From CAKRJP01 sp963634745 (GTDB taxonomy: Bacteria > Bacillota > Clostridia > Lachnospirales > Lachnospiraceae): a stretch of DNA of 64,000 nt. Below the pieces are notes generated by a model, which worked only from the letters and a program-made list of their open reading frames with translations, made no database searches and was not told the DNA's origin. The stretch is taken from NCBI GenBank assembly GCA_963634745.1, contig CAVHCX010000005.1:57561-121560 (forward strand), in the 5' to 3' direction. The translations under genes and the position numbers were made by a program. This document shows, one piece after another, positions 9,011-17,329 of this stretch (the stretch's first letter is position 1; each line of letters starts with the position of its first letter).

Positions 9011-9610
9011 ATGATTACAGTGAATGCAATGGGAGATAGTTGTCCGATTCCTGTTATTAAGACAAAAAAGGCAATGCAGGCGCTTACAGGCCCTGAGACA
9101 ATTGAAGTTTTAGTTGACAACGAAATATCTGTACAGAACGTTACAAAGATGGCAGTAAGCGCAGGAGGAGCCGTTCGTTCAGAGAAGCTCGGAGAAGCAG
9201 AATTTAAGGTGATCATCAGCATGCAGGGAGCACCACAGGTTCAGGAAGATGTAGAATGTATCCCGGATGCCAAGGGAGATTTGGTTGTAGTTATTTCTTC
9301 TGACCGCATGGGAACAGGCAATGATGAATTGGGAAGGGTTCTTTTAAAAGGATTTGTTTTTGCTATTACCCAGCTTGACACATTGCCAAAAACAATGCTG
9401 TTTTACAATGGAGGAGTTACACTTACAACAGAGGGAACTCCGGTGCTGGAGGATTTGAAGTCCCTGGAAGCCCAGGGCGTTGAGATCATGTCCTGCGGTA
9501 CATGTTTGGATTATTATGGATTAAAGGATAAGTTAGTAGTTGGAAGTGTAACGAATATGTATAATATTGTTGAGACACAGGCCAAGGCTGCTAAGATTAT
9601 CAAGCCATAA
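9011..9610 (+). CDS. yedF: Selenium-metabolism sulfurtransferase-like protein YedF
   Basis: The 199-residue protein has two domains. Residues 1-70 are TusA/SirA-like, with the GDSCPIPVIKTKKAM motif whose Cys carries sulfur or selenium in relatives. The second half is DsrE-like, with SSDRMGTGNDELG and a MSCGTCLDYYGLKDKL Cys pair near the end. YedF is typically encoded next to selD and is thought to handle selenium, although its reaction is not firmly established. Here it is the first gene of the selenium operon. Confidence 0.88.
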   Translation: MITVNAMGDSCPIPVIKTKKAMQALTGPETIEVLVDNEISVQNVTKMAVSAGGAVRSEKLGEAEFKVIISMQGAPQVQEDVECIPDAKGDLVVVISSDRMGTGNDELGRVLLKGFVFAITQLDTLPKTMLFYNGGVTLTTEGTPVLEDLKSLEAQGVEIMSCGTCLDYYGLKDKLVVGSVTNMYNIVETQAKAAKIIKP

Positions 9611-9636
9611 AAGCTTTCGAAAAATAAGGAATGAAG

Positions 9637-9672
9637 TGCCAGGTCGATACTGATAATAACAGTGACCTGGCA
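9637..9672 (+). other. Hairpin in the yedF-selD gap
   Basis: TGCCAGGTC at 9637-9645 pairs with GACCTGGCA at 9664-9672, and an inner ACTG/CAGT stem can stack within. No clean U-run follows, so it looks more like an intercistronic or attenuation element than a simple terminator. Confidence 0.45.
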
Positions 9673-9716
9673 TATTTACGTTTGTATTTATCTTTGGATA
9701 GAAAGGGGGGAAGAAG

Positions 9717-10757
9717 ATGGGAAAGGATATTAAGCTTACCAGCTATAGCAAGACGTCCGGATGAGCTGCGAAGATAGGTCCAAAGACCCTTGCCCAGGTT
9801 CTGGGTAAGTTGCCGAAATTTGAAGATGAGAATTTGATCGTAGGAATTGAAACTTCCGATGATGCAGCCATTTATAAGGTCACAGACGATGTTGCCATGA
9901 TCCAGACTGTCGACTTCTTTACCCCTATTGTGGATGATCCCTATATGTTTGGGCAGATCGCAGCGGCAAATGCCCTCAGCGATGTGTGGGCCATGGGAGG
10001 GGAGCCGACAGTGGCATTGAATATTGTGGGATTTCCGAATTGCCTGGATCCTTCCATTCTGGGAGATATCCTTTCGGGAGGAGCGGACAAGGTAAAGGAA
10101 GCAGGAGCAGTTTTGGTTGGAGGCCATTCGGTTCAGGATGACGAGCCAAAATACGGACTCTGCGTCTCCGGCTTTGTGCATCCGGATAAGATTTTTAAAA
10201 ATTATGGCTGCAGGCCGGGAGATGTCTTGGTGCTGACCAAACAAATCGGAAGCGGAATTATAAATACAGCGATTAAAGGGGAATTTGCATCGGAGACGTC
10301 TGTAAAAGAAGCCCAGATGGTTATGGCATCGCTAAATAAAAAGGCAAAACAGGTGGCAGAAATGTTTCATATATCTGCCTGCACGGACATTACAGGATTT
10401 GGCCTCTTGGGACACTGCGTGGAGATGGCAGGGGCCAGTGGGGTGACCTTTGAAATCGTGGCGGATTCTGTGGAATATATGGCAGATGCTATGGAGTATG
10501 CCAATATGGGCTTGGTTCCTGCCGGAACCTATAAGAACAGAGGCTATTCGATCGATCAGGTAGATGCTTCGGGGATTCCTCCTGTTTACCTGGATCTATT
10601 ATATGATCCACAGACCTCCGGAGGCCTGCTTCTAAGCCTGGCGCCGGAAGATTTAAAGGAGATGCTTTCGGAGTTTCAAAAGATAGGAATGGAGACGAAG
10701 GTTTCTGTGATCGGTAGAGTGACGGAAAAAAGCGATAAACTGATCCGTTTATACTAA
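9717..10757 (+). CDS. selD: Selenide, water dikinase, selenocysteine-containing
   Basis: SelD makes selenophosphate from selenide and ATP, the selenium donor for Sec-tRNA. The gene starts at ATG 9717 after AAAGGGGGG and is interrupted by an in-frame TGA at 9762-9764, giving residue 16 in the context TSYSKTSG-U-AAKIGPKTL. This is the family active-site loop GC/U-AAK, so the TGA encodes selenocysteine and is not a stop. With readthrough the product is 346 residues, normal for SelD. GIETSDDAAIYKV, VGGHSVQDDEPKYG and TDITGFGLLGH are the ATP/metal-binding blocks. A plain ORF caller would begin it too late, near 9810. Confidence 0.95.
9762..9809 (+). promoter_or_regulatory. UGA codon and bacterial SECIS hairpin of selD
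   Basis: After the TGA at 9762-9764, CTTGCCCAG at 9789-9797 pairs with CTGGGTAAG at 9801-9809 over nine base pairs, including one G-U, leaving a tiny loop with G and U. The loop is about 33 bases downstream of the TGA, inside the range known for bacterial SECIS elements bound by SelB. Confidence 0.75.
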
Positions 10758-10810
10758 AAAGAGAAGTTGGGGAGGACCCGGGCGGTATCAAAATAATCAG
10801 GAGAAGAATC

Positions 10811-12235
10811 ATGGATAAAAAGAAATGGTATCGAAGTATACCCAAAGTGGATATCCTTTTAGAGCAGGAGACCGTACAAAAATTGATAGAAAGCTACGGA
10901 AGAGAATCTGTAATGGAGGCTATTCGCGGAGAGTTAGACGATGTGAGGGCATATATTGCTAGCTGCCAGGATGATAAATTGGCAGAGGAAGAGATCGGGA
11001 CTCTGGAAGCTAAGATAGGACTTCGGGTGGAAGAGATGCATACTCCCAATATGAAGCGGGTATACAATGGAACAGGAACCATCCTGCATACCAATCTTGG
11101 AAGAGCTCCTATTAGCAAGAGGCACATGGAGCGGATCTTCTCTTTGGCTACGGGTTACTCCAATCTGGAATATAATTTAAAAGAAGGACACAGAGGGGAG
11201 AGGTATGCCCATTTTGAAGACTTGATTTGCAAGATCACAGGGGCGGAAGCTGCCATGGCAGTGAATAATAATGCGGCAGCGGTCATGTTGATCTTAAGCT
11301 CCCTGGCAAAGGGGGGAGAGGTTATCGTATCCCGGGGCGAGTTGGTGGAGATTGGCGGAAAGTTTAGAATTCCGGATGTGATGGAACAAAGCGGCGCCAG
11401 CCTTGTTGAGGTTGGAACCACCAATAAGACCCACTATGAGGATTATGCAGAGGCCATTACAGAGGAGACCAAGGCCCTCTTGAAAGTCCATACCAGCAAT
11501 TACCGGATCGTGGGATTTACAGAAAAAGTAGAAATCCAGGAATTGGCAGATTTGGCAAAAGAGCGGGAAATCCCTGTGATTGAAGATTTGGGAAGCGGCG
11601 TACTCATCGATCTTAGTAAATATGGTCTGACCTATGAACCCACGGTTCAGGATTCTATCGCAAAAGGGGCAGACGTGGTATGCTTTAGCGGTGATAAATT
11701 GTTAGGCGGCCCTCAGGCCGGCATTATTATCGGCAAGAAAAAATATATCGATAAAATGAAGAAGAATCAACTGACCAGAGCCCTCCGTATTGATAAATTT
11801 ACGGCAGCAGCCCTGGAACTGGTTCTGATGGAATACCAGTCGGAAGAAGAGGCTGTTAAGAATATTCCGACCCTTGAGATGATTACAAGACCTGTGGAGG
11901 AGACAAAAAAAGACGCAGACAGCTTTCTTCGAATGCTAAGACGACAGAAACTGGCGGCCAAGGCCCGAGTGGTGGCCTGTGAATCCCAGATAGGAGGGGG
12001 CTCTCTTCCTCTGGAGCGGATTCCAAGCTTTGCAGTTGAGCTTGTCCCGGAAAAGATAGAGCTTCCGGAATTGGAGCGGAGGCTTCGAGGACTTCCGGTG
12101 CCGGTGATCGGACGGACGGTCAATGACAGGATCTTGCTTGATATGAGAACCCTGGGTAAGGACTATAAGGAGCTGGCTACAGAGCTAAAAGCCTTTGATG
12201 TATTTGAAGAAAAATGTCTGATCATGGGACATTAG
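10811..12235 (+). CDS. selA: L-seryl-tRNA(Sec) selenium transferase
   Basis: SelA is a PLP enzyme that converts Ser-tRNA-Sec to Sec-tRNA-Sec using selenophosphate. The 474-residue protein shows the family N-terminal helical domain, NGTGTILHTNLGRAPIS, and the PLP-lysine block CFSGDKLLGGPQAGI with Lys296 as the expected Schiff-base residue. Length is typical. It follows selD by about 50 bases with an AGGAG site and lies 9 bases before selB. Confidence 0.96.
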   Translation: MDKKKWYRSIPKVDILLEQETVQKLIESYGRESVMEAIRGELDDVRAYIASCQDDKLAEEEIGTLEAKIGLRVEEMHTPNMKRVYNGTGTILHTNLGRAPISKRHMERIFSLATGYSNLEYNLKEGHRGERYAHFEDLICKITGAEAAMAVNNNAAAVMLILSSLAKGGEVIVSRGELVEIGGKFRIPDVMEQSGASLVEVGTTNKTHYEDYAEAITEETKALLKVHTSNYRIVGFTEKVEIQELADLAKEREIPVIEDLGSGVLIDLSKYGLTYEPTVQDSIAKGADVVCFSGDKLLGGPQAGIIIGKKKYIDKMKKNQLTRALRIDKFTAAALELVLMEYQSEEEAVKNIPTLEMITRPVEETKKDADSFLRMLRRQKLAAKARVVACESQIGGGSLPLERIPSFAVELVPEKIELPELERRLRGLPVPVIGRTVNDRILLDMRTLGKDYKELATELKAFDVFEEKCLIMGH

Positions 12236-12244
12236 GAGACATAT

Positions 12245-14158
12245 ATGAAACATGTGATTATAGGAACGGCAGGCCATATCGATCACGGAAAAACCACTTT
12301 GATCCAGGCTTTGACAGGAAGGAATACGGATCGCTTGGAGGAAGAGAAGCGCCGAGGCATTACCATTGATCTGGGATTTACCTATTTTGATCTTCCGAGT
12401 GGAGGCAGGGCCGGTATTGTAGATGTGCCGGGGCATGAAAAATTTATCAACAATATGGTGGCCGGGGTTGTGGGAATGGACCTGGTGCTTTTGGTCATTG
12501 CGGCGGATGAAGGCATTATGCCCCAGACCAGAGAACATCTGGATATCTTAAGTCTTCTTGGAATCAAAAAGAGTATTATTGTTTTAAATAAATGTGATCT
12601 TGTGGATGAAGATTGGATGGAACTGGTTGAGGAGGAAATCCGGGAAGAACTAAATGGGTCTTTCATGGAGCATGCCCCTCTGGTGAAAGTTTCTGCTGCC
12701 ACAGGAGCCGGAATCGGAGAACTGGTGGATGTCATCGACCAGATGACCAGGGAGGAAGTGGAGGAGAAGGATATAAATACCATTCCGAGACTTCCCATCG
12801 ACCGTGTCTTTACCTTATCAGGCTTTGGAACCATCGTGACAGGAACCTTAGTATCCGGGACCATTTCCAAAGATGACATACTGGAAATGTATCCGGTGGG
12901 AAAGGAATGCAAGATCCGTAGCATTCAGGTCCACGGAGAAGATCAGAAGGAGTGCTTGGCGGGCCAGAGGGTTGCCATTAACCTGTCCAATGTAAAGAAA
13001 AGCCAAGTAAAACGAGGATGTGTGCTGGCTCCCATCAACAGTATGAAAAATACGGATCTTTTGGATGTCAAGCTGGAGATTTTGGAGTCATCCATGCGGG
13101 TCCTGACCAACCATACAAGGCTACATTTGTTTACAGGAACCAGCGAGGTTTTGTGCCGGGCGGTGCTTTTAGACCAAGAAGAATTGGGGCCCGGAGAGAG
13201 CGGCTTCGTTCAGCTTCGCTTAGAAGAAAAGCTGGCAGTGCGCAGAGGGGACCGCTTTGTGGTCCGCTTCTATTCTCCTATGGAGACCATCGGAGGAGGC
13301 GTGATTTTAGAGCCTAACCCAAAAATCAAGCGAAGATTTAGGGAGGATGTCATCGAAGAACTAAAGCGAAAAGAGTCCGGAGGCCTTACTGATATTGTTG
13401 AGATGCATGTCAAGGAGCATGGAGATACATTGATCCCTATATCAGAGCTTGCAAAGCTTACAGCCCTTTCAGCCGAGGAGATAAAGGAAGCTGTCGCGGA
13501 GCTTAAAGAAGAGGGAAGAATTTTGGAATTTGCCCTGCGAAAAGACAGCTATTTGTGGCATGCAGATGAGAGTAGGGGACGTCTTAGAGAACTATTAAAG
13601 GCCCTGGAGGTCTATGAGAAGAAGCACCCCTACCGCTACGGCATGAAGAAGGCCCAGGCCCAGGTGGAATTTTTTAAGAAGATAAAACCTGCAGTCTTTG
13701 ACAAGATCATCGATTATTACATATCTCAGGGTAACCTAAAGCGAGTGGATGAATTTTTGTGTACACCGGATTATGAGGTTAGAAAAGATGCCATCTATGA
13801 AAAGGTATCTGCAAGCTTTCTTACGGCATGGAAGGAGGCGGGCTTTGATTTTCTGCGCTATTCAGAGATGGCGCATCCTTCAGTATCTGATGAGGTGGCA
13901 GATGATATTTTGAATATTTTGCTGGAGGAAAAAAAGGCGGTTAAAGTTTTCGATGAAATGTATACTTTGACAGAATATATGGAAGAAGCCGGAGAAAAGA
14001 TCAAGGAACATTTGGAGAAGGATCCGGTGATTACCATTGCGCAGGTCCGGGATATGTTTGGAACCAGCAGAAAAAGTGCAAAGCCCATTTTGGAATATAT
14101 GGACAGCATAAAAGTAACAAAGAAGAATGGGTCAGAAAGTGAAAGGGTGGCATATTAA
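12245..14158 (+). CDS. selB: Selenocysteine-specific translation elongation factor
   Basis: SelB is a GTPase that carries Sec-tRNA to UGA codons followed by a SECIS hairpin. The 637-residue protein has an EF-Tu-like G domain with GHIDHGKTTL, the switch I region RGITIDLGF, DVPGHEKFI and NKCD, then beta-barrel domains, and a C-terminal half of winged helices that bind SECIS RNA (for example around ELLKALEVYEKKHPYRYGMK). The order and length are typical. Its stop overlaps the ATG of the LysR gene by one base (TAATG). Confidence 0.96.
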   Translation: MKHVIIGTAGHIDHGKTTLIQALTGRNTDRLEEEKRRGITIDLGFTYFDLPSGGRAGIVDVPGHEKFINNMVAGVVGMDLVLLVIAADEGIMPQTREHLDILSLLGIKKSIIVLNKCDLVDEDWMELVEEEIREELNGSFMEHAPLVKVSAATGAGIGELVDVIDQMTREEVEEKDINTIPRLPIDRVFTLSGFGTIVTGTLVSGTISKDDILEMYPVGKECKIRSIQVHGEDQKECLAGQRVAINLSNVKKSQVKRGCVLAPINSMKNTDLLDVKLEILESSMRVLTNHTRLHLFTGTSEVLCRAVLLDQEELGPGESGFVQLRLEEKLAVRRGDRFVVRFYSPMETIGGGVILEPNPKIKRRFREDVIEELKRKESGGLTDIVEMHVKEHGDTLIPISELAKLTALSAEEIKEAVAELKEEGRILEFALRKDSYLWHADESRGRLRELLKALEVYEKKHPYRYGMKKAQAQVEFFKKIKPAVFDKIIDYYISQGNLKRVDEFLCTPDYEVRKDAIYEKVSASFLTAWKEAGFDFLRYSEMAHPSVSDEVADDILNILLEEKKAVKVFDEMYTLTEYMEEAGEKIKEHLEKDPVITIAQVRDMFGTSRKSAKPILEYMDSIKVTKKNGSESERVAY

Positions 14159-15078
14159 TGAATTTAAAGCAGTTAGAAGCATTTGTAAAAGTAGCAGAGG
14201 AGAGTAGTTTTTCCAAGGCTGCAAGAGAATTATACCTTACACAGCCTACCATCAGTGCCCATATTACATCGCTGGAAAAAGAGTTTGATGCAAGACTATT
14301 TGTTAGAAATACAAAGGAAGTAAACCTGTCGGATGACGGTGAAATTTTATATAAGTATGCGAAACAGATTGTTGATTTAGAGAATGAGATCACTAGCATA
14401 TTCAGTGACAGAAGAGACCGCTTGACAGAGGAAAAACGAAGCATCAGCATTGCGGCGTCTACCATTCCGGCCCAGTACCTTGTGCCTGAAATTTTGGCGC
14501 AATTTACTAAGAAGTGTCCGGGAGAAGAGTTTAAACTACTGGAGTCCGACAGCGCCGGCGTTGTGCAGATGATCATAGATCAAAAGGTGGACGTGGGATT
14601 TACAGGAACTGTCCTGGAGAAGAAATATTGTCAGTATATCCCTTTTTATAAAGACCAGTTGGCCATTATTATGCCTAATACGGAAAGGTATCAGAAGATC
14701 CTAGAAGAGGCTTCCGGAGACTTGTCATGGCTTCTGGAAGAAAAATTTATCCTCCGTGAGGAGGGGTCCGGTACCAGAAAAGAGATGGAAAAGCAATTAA
14801 AGCATGCGGGCATCAATCCTAACAAATTAAATGTGATTGCCAGTGTGGCAAACCAGGAAACCATTAAGAAGTCAGTCGCTCAGGGGCTTGGAATCTCCGT
14901 GCTTTCCAGACTGGCATCAGAGGAGGAAGTAAAAACAGGTAAATTGCTGGCATCCCCTATACCGGGAGCGGGAGAAGGCCGTGATATTTACGTGGTATAT
15001 AATAAAAATTATCCCTTATCAAGGCTGGCAAAAAGATTTATAAAAATCGTAAAGGATATTACATTTGATGAAAAATAA
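14158..15078 (+). CDS. LysR-family regulator linked to selenium metabolism
   Basis: The 306-residue protein has the LysR N-terminal winged helix-turn-helix (MNLKQLEAFVKVAEESSFSKAA, TQPTISAHITSLEKE) and a two-lobed effector domain from about residue 90 (AASTIPAQYLVPEIL, REEGSGTRKEMEKQL). A LysR subgroup occurs next to selAB in many Clostridia, so a selenium-related role is likely, but the effector and target promoters are not known. It is translationally coupled to selB and ends at a strong terminator. Confidence 0.85.
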   Translation: MNLKQLEAFVKVAEESSFSKAARELYLTQPTISAHITSLEKEFDARLFVRNTKEVNLSDDGEILYKYAKQIVDLENEITSIFSDRRDRLTEEKRSISIAASTIPAQYLVPEILAQFTKKCPGEEFKLLESDSAGVVQMIIDQKVDVGFTGTVLEKKYCQYIPFYKDQLAIIMPNTERYQKILEEASGDLSWLLEEKFILREEGSGTRKEMEKQLKHAGINPNKLNVIASVANQETIKKSVAQGLGISVLSRLASEEEVKTGKLLASPIPGAGEGRDIYVVYNKNYPLSRLAKRFIKIVKDITFDEK

Positions 15079-15080
15079 AA

Positions 15081-15120
15081 AAGCAGGCATTCGCAAATAA
15101 ATAGCGAATGCCTGCTTTTG
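15081..15120. terminator. Bidirectional terminator after the selenium operon
   Basis: AAGCAGGCATTCGC at 15081-15094 pairs perfectly with GCGAATGCCTGCTT at 15104-15117, flanked by A-run and T-run. It separates the plus-strand lysR gene from the minus-strand tetR gene. Confidence 0.9.
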
Positions 15121-15122
15121 GT

Positions 15123-15710
15123 TTATATACCATTTACAAAAGTATCAAGTACATGAGGCAACAAACGATCACTGTACTTGGTGAGGGAGTAAGAACCCTC
15201 CAAAAGAGCCCAGTCATATAGCATGGCTCGCTCGTACATGGCATAAATTTTCATAAGTTCCTTGGAACTTCCGGTGTTTTTGAATTCACCGGATTTTAGT
15301 CCTTCGGATATAATCTCGTTTAATAATTTGAAATAAAAACGTCCACTGTCGGACAAGGACTTGTGGTCCTTGGTAATCAGTTGTGCCGAATACAGCGATG
15401 CGAGAAGGTGAATGTCTACGCTGGTCTCAATCATATAAAAAAGCTCATGGTTGAGATACAAAAGCTTGTCATAGGCAGACATCTCAGGACTCATTTTAGC
15501 AGTCAGTTCCTCGTATTTTTCATCGAAAAGGTCAGATAAAGAATTAAGCAAAGCTTCCTTACCCTTGAAATAATGATAAAAGGTACCTTTTGATGTTTTT
15601 GACGTAGCTATAATATCTTCTACAGTTGTACCGTCATAGCCTTTTTTATAGAAAAGATTCCAGGCAGCCTTTACAATGCGTTGTTTTGTACTAAGGCGTT
15701 TGCGAGGCAT
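15123..15710 (-). CDS. TetR-family transcriptional regulator next to proline racemase
   Basis: The 195-residue protein has a TetR DNA-binding domain at residues 8-52 (KQRIVKAAWNLFYKKGYDGT, TSKTSKGTFYHYFKGKEALL) followed by an all-helical ligand domain without recognisable specificity. It lies 34 bases after the proline racemase gene on the same strand and is probably cotranscribed. Context suggests control of the racemase or prd genes, but this is inference. No PrdR-type activator is present in the window. Confidence 0.85.
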   Translation of the reverse strand: MPRKRLSTKQRIVKAAWNLFYKKGYDGTTVEDIIATSKTSKGTFYHYFKGKEALLNSLSDLFDEKYEELTAKMSPEMSAYDKLLYLNHELFYMIETSVDIHLLASLYSAQLITKDHKSLSDSGRFYFKLLNEIISEGLKSGEFKNTGSSKELMKIYAMYERAMLYDWALLEGSYSLTKYSDRLLPHVLDTFVNGI

Positions 15711-15744
15711 AGGGGTATATCCTTTCTATATATTTTTTTGAAAC

Positions 15745-16779
15745 CTATCCTACTTCAAAACCATACTTCAATGGATCGGTAGGATCAATCAGATAGGTTG
15801 CTGTTCCTGTCAGATATGCGCTTCCGGTGATCTGTGGGATCACAGCGTCGAAGTCTGCAACCTTAGTCGTATCTACAATTACACCCTTGAACAGAGAACC
15901 GATGAAGCTTTCGTAAATGAATTCTTCTCCGACCTTGAGCTCTCCCCAGTGGTGAAGGGTGGCAAGCTTAGCACTTGTACCGGTTCCGCAAGGAGAACGG
16001 TCTGCCATGGCATCTCCGAAAATAACAATATTGCGCATGCTGGCCTTGTCCGGATTTGGGGTTGGTCCGTAAAATTCAACCAGATCAACCGTATCAATAT
16101 CAAGAAGTGGATGCTTGACAGGATGCTCCTTGTTGACAGCGGCTAAGATCTTCATACCTAAATCTTCGTATTTTCGTACATTTTTCGCACAAATTTCACC
16201 GACATTTAATTTTGTTGTATCTACAAGTGCAAAAAAGCTTCCGCCGAAAGAAATAGTAAGAGGAATCTCTTCTCCGTCCACGGTAACGGAAATGTTTTCC
16301 TTATAAACAAAAGAAGGAACATTTGTCAGGGTGACATGCTCTACCTTGCCGTCTTTTACAAGGGCTTTGGTGCGAATCAGCCCGGCAGGTGCCTCTAATA
16401 CAACTTCGTTTTCGCCTTCGTGCATTTCCTTCAGTCCGGCTTCTAGGGCAACAGTTACAGAACCGATGGTACAGTGGCCGCACATGTTCAGGTATCCGCC
16501 TGTATCCATAAAGAGGACGCCGAAGTCTGCTTCCGGATTTACAGGTTCACATAAAAATGCGCCGAACATATCATGATGTCCCCTTGGCTCAAACATAAGA
16601 GCGGTACGAAGGTGATCATAGTGGGTCTCCATCCATTTCTTTTTCTCGATCATAGTCTTTCCCTGGGGTTCCGGGAATCCATCGATGACTACACGACAGA
16701 ATTCGCCGACTGTATGAGCGTCCACGGCATGGAGTTCATACTCGAAACGGCTTGTGTCGACATTTGCTTTTAGTTTCAT
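15745..16779 (-). CDS. prdF: Proline racemase
   Basis: The enzyme interconverts L- and D-proline, supplying D-proline to proline reductase. The 344-residue protein has both catalytic cysteines: Cys100 in NMCGHCTIG and Cys264 in ADRSPCGTGTSAKLATLH. The two-thiol arrangement is that of proline racemase/epimerase, and the LEAPAGLIR and SFGGSFFALVD blocks also fit. Hydroxyproline epimerase is a related possibility, but the prd genes next door favour proline racemase. The ATG is preceded by GGAGGGAT on the minus strand. It diverges from tRNA-Sec and prdC. Confidence 0.9.
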   Translation of the reverse strand: MKLKANVDTSRFEYELHAVDAHTVGEFCRVVIDGFPEPQGKTMIEKKKWMETHYDHLRTALMFEPRGHHDMFGAFLCEPVNPEADFGVLFMDTGGYLNMCGHCTIGSVTVALEAGLKEMHEGENEVVLEAPAGLIRTKALVKDGKVEHVTLTNVPSFVYKENISVTVDGEEIPLTISFGGSFFALVDTTKLNVGEICAKNVRKYEDLGMKILAAVNKEHPVKHPLLDIDTVDLVEFYGPTPNPDKASMRNIVIFGDAMADRSPCGTGTSAKLATLHHWGELKVGEEFIYESFIGSLFKGVIVDTTKVADFDAVIPQITGSAYLTGTATYLIDPTDPLKYGFEVG

Positions 16780-17075
16780 TCTTTATCCCTCCTGAAAATA
16801 TAATAATATAATTTTATATAGATAAAATCTATATATAGTCTAAGGAAATAAACTGAAAATTTACCAAAAATTCTCAAATGTAGATAATAAATTAACAAAT
16901 AGACCGGATTCTAGTATCGCGTTCAGTTTGTTAAGTCAATTATGACCAAAAAAGCTTGAAAAGTCAACGGTTTTTCGAAATGCAAAAGGGCAGGGCAAGG
17001 CTTGTGTTATTTGGAAAAGTGTGCTATTGTTATCTTGATATCAAAAAGATATGTGTTATGTCTATAACAATGCAT
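16780..17075. promoter_or_regulatory. Divergent control region between prdF and tRNA-Sec
   Basis: This AT-rich gap must drive prdF leftward and the tRNA-Sec/prd genes rightward. A weak sigma-A match for the right side is TTGTGT at 17002-17007 and TATTGT at 17025-17030, with a 17-base spacer. An inverted repeat TATCTT/AAGATA lies just beyond it (17031-17051). I found no convincing -24/-12 sigma-54 element. Confidence 0.35.
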
Positions 17076-17173
17076 GGGAGTAGTTGGGTGACTGGTGTGC
17101 CTCCTGGTCTTCAAAACCAGTGTAGGGCGTTAGGAGCGTCCTGGGTGGGTTCGATTCCCACATGCTCTCGCCA
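17076..17173 (+). tRNA. selC: tRNA-Sec (anticodon UCA)
   Basis: The anticodon arm CTGGT-CTTCAAA-ACCAG places TCA in the loop. A long variable arm AGGGCG/CGTCCT and a T-arm GTGGG-TTCGATT-CCCAC follow. The 98-base length, extended acceptor and encoded CCA fit selenocysteine tRNA. Seven of eight acceptor pairs form, including two G-U, and the D-stem is weak and G-U rich. Its place beside prd and sel genes supports the call. Confidence 0.9.
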
Positions 17174-17329
17174 AAAAAGAGATCGCTAGGGAAGGATAGT
17201 GATTTGAATTCATAGATAATACCTATAAGACAAGGGCGCAAGAGATTCATGAGCAAAAGAAGCATTTTTGTAAATGGATCTCTAAGTAATTATAAAGAAA
17301 AATTATTAAGGAAGAAGGAGAAGAATGTC

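Noticed and set aside
9717..9812. selD starting at a downstream codon after the TGA
   Set aside because: The sequence before the TGA matches the SelD N-terminus and active-site loop and has a good ribosome site.
9600..10244. A 214-codon minus-strand frame over selD
   Set aside because: It is antisense to the start of selD and carries no motif; the plus-strand SelD reading is clear.
16780..17329. A sigma-54 (-24/-12) promoter for the prd genes
   Set aside because: I found no TGGCAC-N5-TTGCA-like element with correct spacing on reading the region.
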